64,000 nucleotides of DNA from positions 69,583,444-69,647,443 of the forward strand of contig CM055096.1 in NCBI GenBank assembly GCA_029204225.1, in the 5' to 3' direction. The stretch comes from Diphasiastrum complanatum (Eukaryota > Streptophyta > Lycopodiopsida > Lycopodiales > Lycopodiaceae). This document shows positions 57,204 through 64,000 of this stretch, in pieces (position 1 is the first letter of the stretch; each line of letters starts with the position of its first letter). The notes below the pieces were generated by a model that worked only from the letters and a program-made list of their open reading frames with translations, did not search any database and had not been told where the DNA came from. Made by a program: the position numbers and the translations under genes.

Positions 57204-57561
57204 TGTGACGAGCTCGTAACCAGTGCCGAACCCTAGAGAACACAGATAGGTCAGATACCACAGTCAGGGTCGTGTCCAGCGTACATGACCAACAGGGCAA
57301 GACAGTGTGAGTAGTGTGCCCCAGCACGGTCCATAGCCATGGCGGGCCTAACACAGCCTAGGGACCCTGTCAGCAGGATAGGGCCCCCAGTTGGGTCCCG
57401 ACGTGCAGTCGGCCACGTCAGTGCCACGTGGCCGACACTTGGCAGTAGCATGCTACCAGTCCTCACACTGGGCTAGGAGGGGCTTACTCTATATCAGGGA
57501 GTAGGCAAGGTTGGGTGGATCAGTTAGTGTTTGCCCTACTGTGGTGTTAGGATCTATTACA
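57204..57561 (+). repeat. gypsy B 3' LTR
   Basis: 358 bp, starting TGTGACGAGCTCG. About three differences from the 5' LTR. Confidence 0.92.
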
Positions 57562-57566
57562 GGGAC
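57562..57566 (+). repeat. Target-site duplication of gypsy B, right
   Basis: GGGAC, identical to 51250-51254. Confidence 0.85.
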
Positions 57567-57982
57567 ATAGGTGCACTTCCCTGGGTTAGAGCCATCGTCC
57601 GTGAGGCCCTCTTCCTGGTGACTTTTGTCACGAGGAAGAGGAGTGTTCTTGCCATGTTCCGGGTGTTCAACAATGTAGACCTCCGTAAGCAAGCCCCCAC
57701 ATGCTTTGCATTCGACTTGGTGGTCATTGACCGTCTGATCAGGTGCAGGGCGCAGCTTCTACAGATGGTTGCCAGTGATCTTTGGTGTGCCAGTACATTT
57801 CCGCGCACCGAGGATGGGGAGCACTTTTCTTCCACGGTGAGGGGAGACCAGTTTTGGAGGGATGCACAGACATTGTCAGGACTGCTTCGACCACTTTACA
57901 TTGTGCTCCGCATGGCTGACAGCGAGGGGTCTACACTTGGACTGGTATATGAGCTCATGGACCGGATTGGACAGTTCCTGCA
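57567..57982 (+). pseudogene. hAT transposase, copy 4, exon 1 continuation
   Basis: Resumes directly after gypsy B: IGALPWVRAIVREALFLVTF, VTRKRSVLAMFRVF, then WRDAQTLSGLLRPLYIVLRM and YELMDRIGQFL. The Q codon that is a stop in copy 1 is intact. Cut at 57982 by the gypsy C LTR. Terminal CTGCA (57978-57982) is the target duplication paired with 42697-42701. Confidence 0.82.
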
Positions 57983-58340
57983 TGTAATAGATCCTAACAC
58001 CACAGTAGGGCAAACACTAACTGATCCACCCAACCTTGCCTACTCCCTGATATAGAGTAAGCCCCTCCTAGCCCAGTGTGAGGACTGGTAGCATGCTACT
58101 GCCAAGTGTCGGCCACGTGGCACTGACGTGGCCGACTGCACGTCGGGACCCAACTGGGGGCCCTATCCTGCTGACAAGGTCCCTAGGCTGTGTTAGGCCC
58201 GCCATGGCTATGGACCGTGCTGGGGCACACTACTCACACTGTCTTGCCCTGTTGGTCATGTACGCTGGACACGACCCTGACTGTGGTATCTGACCTATCT
58301 GTGTTCTCTAGGGTTCGGCACTGGTTACGAGCTCGTAACA
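57983..58340 (-). repeat. gypsy C 3' LTR
   Basis: 358 bp, TGTAATAGATCC to CTCGTAACA on the plus strand, matching A and B LTRs in reverse complement. Confidence 0.92.
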
Positions 58341-58353
58341 CTCCCTCCCCCTT
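58341..58353 (-). promoter_or_regulatory. gypsy C polypurine tract
   Basis: Minus-strand AAGGGGGAGGGAG next to the LTR. Confidence 0.8.
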
Positions 58354-59410
58354 AAGAACCGTCTTGGTCCTCTAAGACAAAGTCTGGAAAAATTTTGCGA
58401 AGGACGCTGCCTCTTTCCCAAGTGGCATTCTCAACAGGCTGATCATTCCACTTAACCAGATATTCTCGGTATAGAGTATGACGAGTCTGCGTCTCTCTAC
58501 TATCAAGAATCTCCTCTGGTTCATGTGGAGGTTGTTGAGGATCCAATGGGAGAACTAGAACACTGTCCCCTACCAGATTGTCTGATCTGGTTAAGGCTTT
58601 TCGTAACTGACTTACATGAAAGACTGGAATAACCTTACTGCTGTGTGGGAGTTCTAGTTCATAGGTGACCTCGCCTAGTCTCCTACTGATGGTAAAGGGA
58701 CCACAATACCTTGGAGACAACTTAGCACACACTCCTGATTTGAGGGTTTTTGAGTCAACTGGGACTCTCAAGTAGACTTTCTCACCAGTGGAGAACTGCA
58801 TATCCCGTCTGTGTGGATCTGCATAATGCCTGGCTCGATCCTGGGATTGTCTAATGCTACGCTTAGCATGTTCTATCATCTGGTTTAGGTCTTCTAAAAA
58901 GTTTCTGGCTGCTTCAACTTTTTCTTGTTTAAACCCTACAGCTGTGGGTGAGCGTGGCTGAAAACCGTACATCAGCATAAATGGGCTGTATCCCGTAGCT
59001 GAATGTTTGGTACTGTTGTAAGCAAACTCTAATATCGAGAGATACTCCTCCCAATTAGTCTGCTTCTTGCTGACATATGCTTGAAGCATATCCTCCAGCA
59101 CTTGATTTACCCTTTCTGTTTGACCGTCCGTCTGTGGATGGTCGGTGGTACTCATATTAAGTTTAGTATGGAGATGATGGAATACTGCCCTCCAAAAATT
59201 TCCAGTAAACTTACTGTCCCGGTCGCTGACTATGCCGGAAGGTAGACCGTACAATTTAAATAGCCCGTCTACAAACAACCTCGCTAACTCTGGAGCTCTA
59301 ACGGTTGTTTTGGTCGGAATGAAATGAGCCATTTTGGTCAGACGGTCAACTGTGACCCATATAGCGTCATTACCCTTTTGGGTTTTAGGCAGGCCTACTA
59401 TAAAATCCAT
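58352..59410 (-). CDS. gypsy C integrase core, C-terminus and chromodomain-like end
   Basis: 352 codons open from [20 protein letters not shown]. Catalytic core residues ([20 protein letters not shown]), C-terminal barrel ([20 protein letters not shown]) and chromodomain-like end ([20 protein letters not shown]). It preserves the integrase sequence that is rearranged in element B. A 17-bp deletion just upstream (near 59411) separates it from the rest of pol. Confidence 0.82.
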   Translation of the reverse strand: MDFIVGLPKTQKGNDAIWVTVDRLTKMAHFIPTKTTVRAPELARLFVDGLFKLYGLPSGIVSDRDSKFTGNFWRAVFHHLHTKLNMSTTDHPQTDGQTERVNQVLEDMLQAYVSKKQTNWEEYLSILEFAYNSTKHSATGYSPFMLMYGFQPRSPTAVGFKQEKVEAARNFLEDLNQMIEHAKRSIRQSQDRARHYADPHRRDMQFSTGEKVYLRVPVDSKTLKSGVCAKLSPRYCGPFTISRRLGEVTYELELPHSSKVIPVFHVSQLRKALTRSDNLVGDSVLVLPLDPQQPPHEPEEILDSRETQTRHTLYREYLVKWNDQPVENATWERGSVLRKIFPDFVLEDQDGS

Positions 59411-61040
59411 ATTTACCAGCTGGTATTTCTAAGGGATGCAACAACCCTCCTGCCTTTAAACGCTCTGCTTTATTTACTTGACATTTCTGGCAACTGGTTA
59501 CATACTGGTGGACGTCCTTTTTCATACTGGGCCAGAAAAATTGCCTACGAAGAAGCTCATAGGTCTTCTGTATGCCTGGGTGTCCCGCGCTAGCATTGTC
59601 ATGACATTCATATAGGACCTGCTGCCTATAATCCTCTGAATTGGGGACACATACTCTATCTCTATAGAGCAAGTACTCATCCTGAATGGAATACTGTTTC
59701 CATTTGAATCCTTGAGTCAACTGACCCTCAACCACTGGGGTTTGCTTGGGTAATACAGGCTCAGAATCCTCAACGTTATCTGACGACGTATACTGGGACT
59801 CATCATCATCCTCAACGAAAGCTGTCGTATTCTTGGATGAACTGGCACCAGCCCCAGGAACTGGTTCTGGAGTCTGTAACTGTCTGTTCTGGACTGAGTT
59901 CCAGATAGTAGAGAAGAATGCATCATGCTGGCATTTCCCTCTCAAGGACTCGAATAACTCATTACGAATTTGAGTAACACTCAGTTCGTTTATCATAGGC
60001 ATTCTGCTAAGGGCATCTGCTACTGTATTGAATTTTCCACGCCTATATCTGATAGACATGTCAAACTCTTGCATCAACTCTGCCCAACGAGCTTTCCGAC
60101 CTCTAAGCTCAGGTTGATTGCAAAGGTATCTGAGACTCTCATGGTCTGTCAGGACCTCAAAGTTGGCACCGTACAAATAATGCCTCCAAGTCTTAAGGGC
60201 ATGGACTATAGAAAAGAGTTCCTTTTCATAGGCACTGTACCTAGTCTGAGCTGGCTCGAGTTTTTTACTCTCGAACGCAACTGGTCGTCCACCCTGAGTT
60301 AGCACAGCACCTGCTGCAAAGTCGCTAGCATCTGTTTCGACCACAAATGGCTGATTGGGGTCGACGACTTTTAAAACTGGTGCTGTAGCTAAGGCTGTTT
60401 TGAGAGCATCAAAGCTCTCCTGCTGTGCGGACTCCCAAAAGAACTCCTTTCCCTTCCCCTTAAGGAGATTTGTCATAGGGACTGCTATCTGAGCATATTC
60501 CTTGACAAATCGTCTGTAATATCCCGCCAGACCAAGAAAGATCTGAAGTTCCAGAATATTCTGAGGTCTCAGCCAACTGAGTATGGCTTTAACCTTATTT
60601 GGGTCCATCTTAATCCCATCTGAAGAGATAATGTGACCCAAATATGCTACTTCTTCAACGAAGAATTCACACTTGGATTGTTTAGCATAGAGCTTATGCT
60701 TTCTAAGCAATTGAAACACCTTTCTGAGGTGTTTTAGATGCTCCTTCCTCGTTTTGCTGTATACGAGGATGTCATCTAAAAATACGACTACAAACTTACC
60801 CGAGTATGGTCTGAGGACACTGTTCATCAAGGTCATAAAGGTAGCTGGAGCATTTGTGAGCCCAAATGGCATCACCTTAAACTCATAATGACCGTGACGA
60901 GTCCTAAAAGCTGTTTTCAAGACATCTTCCGATTTTATACGGACTTGATGATATCCCAATCTTAGGTCTATTTTGCTGAAAAACTTAGCTCCGTCGAGTT
61001 GATCAAACAACTCGTCTGCCTGAGGCATAGGGTATTTATT
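59411..61040 (-). CDS. gypsy C reverse transcriptase, RNase H, integrase finger
   Basis: Open for about 540 codons from the breakpoint: [50 protein letters not shown]-type RNase H end VADALSRMP, and the H2C2 finger ([40 protein letters not shown]). The first part of RT lies on the other side of the inversion. Confidence 0.82.
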
Positions 61041-61629
61041 ACCGCAGATGGGGGAGCTGTGGGTTCTTGAGGAATAGGGATAGGAAGAAGGCCTGTAGGG
61101 GTGGCCAGAGCAATAGGGTGGGAGATTGATGGAGATGAGGAAGATGCAGAAGAAGAAGAAGATGAAAGAGAGGGAGGAACCACAGAGGATAAAGAAGAGA
61201 GTGAGAGTGGGGAAGAAGAAGAAGAGGAAGAAGAGGGTGCCACACCATTTGTAGGCAGCGATGGCAGGTCTGAGGACAGTGAGGGGGAGTGCACAACTGT
61301 AGGCAACGAGGGGTCTGATCCAGCAGCAAGGGCGGTAAGGGCAGTGATGGGGGAGGTATTTTCAGCGATGAGGCCTTGTTTTCAGCGAGGGAGGGGGTGT
61401 TTCCAGCGAGGGAGATATTGTCTACAAAGAGGGGGGGGTAGCTGTTTACAGCAGCGATGGAGGAGGTGTTTTCATCAACGATGGAGGAGCTGTGTTCAGC
61501 GATGGAGGAGCTGTTTCCAGCGAGGGAGGGGGAGGAGACAATAGCGAGGGGGGAGCGGGTGGTCCGACGTGGAGGGAGTGAGGAGATGGCGCGAGGGATA
61601 GCAGGAGCAGATCCGCGTGGAGCCATCTC

Positions 61630-61632
<3 letters not shown>
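61041..61632 (-). CDS. Divergent Ser/Pro-rich ORF next to hAT-D
   Basis: A minus-strand open frame of 197 codons starts at 61632 ([20 protein letters not shown]). The first 95 residues contain repeated SLAGN/SIAEH/SIVDE-type units; after that the frame looks like low-complexity read-through. Another minus frame (61306-60968) is Ser-rich. No family recognised. It is divergent from hAT-D with a shared (GA)n region between. The 61040 breakpoint truncates it. Confidence 0.35.
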
Positions 61633-61635
<3 letters not shown>

Positions 61636-61686
<51 letters not shown>

Positions 61687-61852
61687 GGGACGGAGAGAGA
61701 GAGGATTTGTGTGTGTGCACAGTGTGTGTGTGTGAGTTTAGGATTTAGGTTTAAGGGTGCTTGGGTTTGGGGTTTAGGGTTTAGGGTGGGAGAGAGAGCT
61801 TGGGTTTCCGTGCTTTTGTGTGTGTGTGTGTGCGCGTGAGAGAGAGAGAGAG
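61636..61852. promoter_or_regulatory. Divergent promoter region with (GA)n, (GT)n and telomere-like motifs
   Basis: (GA)n at 61636-61682, GT-rich runs, and ggtttagggtttagggtggg at about 61769-61788. TTTAGGG-type telo-boxes are known promoter elements in plants. The block lies between two divergent ORFs. Confidence 0.5.
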
Positions 61853-64000
61853 ATGGCTGCTCGTCCCATTTGGGATGAGGTGGAGGTGATGCCCGACAAA
61901 AAGTGGCGTTGCCCTTTTTGTCGAAAGCAGTTCACAGGGAACGCCTCTCGGGTTCGAGCACATCAGGGGGGGTTGCGAGTCCGACCCACGGGGGGACGCT
62001 ACGGGATCGACATTTGTATGGTCATCCCCGCTGCGGAGAGGGCTCGCATTATGGAGACATATTCGGAGCCAGCTGCTGAGCCCGGCGAGCCGTCCACAGA
62101 TGCCGCGGACTCTATTTCTACTGGTGCACCCACTGCCACCGCCCCTGCCACTGGTACACCCACCGCCCCCACCGTCGCATCTGCACCCGCCACCGCCGCT
62201 ACATCCGCACCCGCCCCCGCCCCCGCCTCCACCTCCGCCTCCGCCAATACTCCCCATGGATCCACAGCCTCCACTGCTGCACCTATGCCTCTGCCATCAC
62301 CGTCAGATCTGCACGGCCTGTCCACATCCTCCGCTTCCGCACCTGCACCTATGCCACCACCTCCAGATCCGCATCGTCCATCCGCACTTCATCTCGCATC
62401 TTTCGAGAGGCTATCTCGAAAGTTGCAGTCTGTGGGCCCGGCTACACACCACCCACAGCCGATGCACTACGAGGCCCTTTGCTCCAGGACCGGGTTGCAT
62501 CAGTCAGAGAGAGACTGGTTGCACTGCACAAGGCTTGGGATAGATACGGCTGTTCCATCATTGCTGATGGGTGGACTGATCGTCGCAGACGTCCACTCAT
62601 CAACGTGATTGTTTCCAGTTGTTACGGTTCCATGTTCTTGCGCAGCATCGACGCCTCCGAGGCAGGGAGAGTGCATTCGGCCGAGTACATTTACGGCATC
62701 ATTCGCGCGGCGATAGAGGAGGTCGGGCCACAGCGCGTTGTCCAGGTATAATATTCTTTCATTAGTTGCTTGCTCATTTGCTGCTTGATGTTGATACAAT
62801 AGTTCTGCGTAGTTTTTGATTGATTGCAATGTGTTTCCGAGCTGTGAACTGATCGTGTGAACGTATCGCGAAAGGTTGTGACGGACAATGCGTCCAACTG
62901 CCGCGGTATGGGGGAGCTTCTTATGGCAGACTACCCCTCCATTGTCTGGACTCCATGTGCCGCACACTCACTGGACCTCCTCCTGCATTCATCGGGCGCC
63001 TGCCTTGGGTCAGTGACATTCTCACGAGGGCACTTGCGGTTGTGGAGTTCGTCACACGCAAGCGCTGCATGACGGCCCTTTTCCGCACATTCAGCAGGTA
63101 AGCTGCCACTTATTTTTTGGCTCGTTCAAGATGCTCCTTTTTCTTTGCTCGTTTCATGTGTGCCTCTCATTCCGTTTGTCAATGCAGGCTCGACTTGAAG
63201 AAGTCTGCTCGCACCCGCTTCGCCTACTAGTTCATCATGCTTGAGCGGCTACACAAGCTCAAGGGTGAATTGCGGCACATGGCCACTTTGGCAGAGTTCA
63301 CCGCCATGGACCTATCCACGACCCCAGAGGGCTTGGCCTTCCACGAGATCCTCTTCATGGAGCCTTTCTGGGTGGATATGCAGCAGCTGATGGACGTCAT
63401 GCGCCCCATCTACTCTGTTGTGAGGCTCGTTGATCGCGAGGGGTGCATAATGGGCCTCATATACGAGTTCATGGACCGCATAGGCGAGTCTCTCTAGCGT
63501 TCTGAGCTGGACCCTGCCAAGTATAACTTTTTTCCGTCTCACCATCCTTACTTCCATTTCGCACTCTGTTTCGTCTTGCTGCCGCAACACGATGGTATGT
63601 AACTGTTGCCTCCACGTGGTTTGGTCAACAGGTAGGAGCCTATCAGGCGCTTGTGGCAGCGGCGATGGGAGAAGTTTCATCGGCCCATTCACAGTGTGGT
63701 CCACATACTGCATCCACTGTTTCAGAGCGAGAGGCAGTACGACGATGCAGAGCTGTGTGCGGCTGAGACTCGTTGATCGCGAGGGGTGCACGATGGGCCT
63801 CATTTACGAGTTCATGGACCGCATAGGCGAGTCTCTCCAACGTTCTGAGCTGGACCCTGCCAGGTATAACTTTTTTCCGTCTCACCATCCTTACTTCCAT
63901 TTCGCACTTTGTTTCGTCTTGCTGCCGCAACACGATGGTATGTAACTGTTGCCTCCACGTGGTTTGGTCCACAGGTTGGAGCCTATCAGGCGCTTGTGGC
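61853..64000 (+). pseudogene. hAT-D transposase (second hAT family), runs off the window
   Basis: Exon 1 (61853-62747) starts MAARPIWDEVEVMPDKKWRC. BED-type finger (CPFCRKQFTGNASRVRAHQG), long Pro/Ala/Thr-rich linker and, after a frameshift near 62410, the core start (DRYGCSIIADGWTDRRRRPL, INVIVSSCYGSMFLRSIDAS). Exon 2 (about 62876-63098) has VVTDNASNCRGMGELLMADY and TPCAAHSLDLL, with a one-base shift near 62990. Exon 3 (from 63188) has LDLKKSARTRFAY, a TAG, then IMLERLHKLKGELRHM and LIYEFMDRIGESL. It shares exon content with the first hAT family but has extra introns. A tandem duplication disrupts the end. Confidence 0.72.
63421..64000. repeat. 343-bp tandem duplication at the right edge
   Basis: 63421-63657 recurs at 63764-64000 with few changes, offset 343 bp. 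The first copy has a TAG (63495-63497) where the second has CAA. The second copy is cut by the window end. Confidence 0.85.

Larger units (their letters stand above)
51255..57561 (+). mobile_element. Ty3/gypsy chromovirus-like element B (full length, mutated)
   Basis: 6.3 kb with 358-bp LTRs (three differences), PBS, leader, gag, protease, RT, RNase H, integrase, chromodomain-like end and PPT. 5-bp duplication GGGAC of the hAT target. Stops in gag and after protease, an 11-bp deletion and a local rearrangement in the integrase end make it non-autonomous. The near-identical LTRs indicate recent insertion. Confidence 0.88.
57983..61040 (-). mobile_element. Ty3/gypsy element C, 3' half
   Basis: Minus strand: RT from the YPMPQADE block (61040) through RNase H, integrase and chromodomain to the 3' LTR (58340-57983). 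The 5' part is missing at breakpoint 61040. Fits as the other half of element A, with about 90 bp of RT sequence lost between them. Confidence 0.82.

Noticed and set aside
42702-61040. Gypsy A and gypsy C as two independent truncated insertions
   Set aside because: The shared insertion point, matching 5-bp duplication, complementary break positions in RT and opposite hAT halves make one insertion plus inversion the simpler reading.
61781-62257. Glycine-rich protein on the minus strand
   Set aside because: Antisense of the Pro/Ala/Thr-rich linker of hAT-D.

Overview
The window is nuclear DNA of a land plant. It is a repeat-rich region containing part of one conserved host gene and a dense stack of nested transposons. 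The host gene is WDR11, a WD-repeat protein. Its exons are split by introns of several kb, and coding similarity stops at 20051 although the family continues well past that point. Long TE-filled introns, chromodomain Ty3/gypsy elements and BED-finger hAT elements suit a large-genome vascular plant (fern, lycophyte or gymnosperm); the species cannot be named from sequence alone.

Layout. 1-6.7 kb: old debris (two opposed Ty1/copia remnants, a decayed gypsy LTR with primer-binding site, a LINE 3' end, a hAT C-terminal fragment and a gypsy RNase H fragment). 8.0-20.1 kb: seven WDR11 exons on the plus strand. The 7.6-kb intron between the second and third exons seen holds a tandem TRIM array whose LTRs contain a tRNA-like pol III unit, an internally deleted gypsy element and a pol-only gypsy remnant. 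21.3-22.1 kb: LTR plus chromodomain end of another gypsy element. 22.7-42.7 kb and 49.4-58.0 kb: a cluster of hAT-type DNA transposons with GGTACC/GGATCC-rich ends, together with small non-autonomous relatives and a foldback element, most of them separated by (AT)n tracts. 42.7-61.0 kb: gypsy copies and a LINE nested in the last hAT copy. 61-64 kb: a second, diverged hAT with its own divergent promoter region.

The main hAT family is the most unusual system here. Its transposase, about 1,346 codons over four exons, has a BED zinc finger, a DUF659/hAT core, a hAT dimerisation exon, and a long C-terminal exon rich in Pro/Ala repeats and ending in AT-hooks. A convergent second ORF at the other end encodes a 114-aa charged, helical protein. 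Ends are built of GGTACCGCGG/GGATCC palindromes and stop at CATAG/CTATG next to (AT)n.

History can be read from junctions. A 5-bp target duplication (CTGCA) and matching broken ORFs show that the gypsy halves at 42702-45013 and 57983-61040, and the hAT halves beside them, were once contiguous. A 16-kb inversion between 45013 and 61040 separated them. Gypsy B (51255-57561) is nested in the same hAT with target duplication GGGAC. Eight premature stops in hAT and gypsy copies are CAG to TAG changes, as expected from deamination of CHG-methylated cytosine. None of the autonomous-type elements seen is intact.
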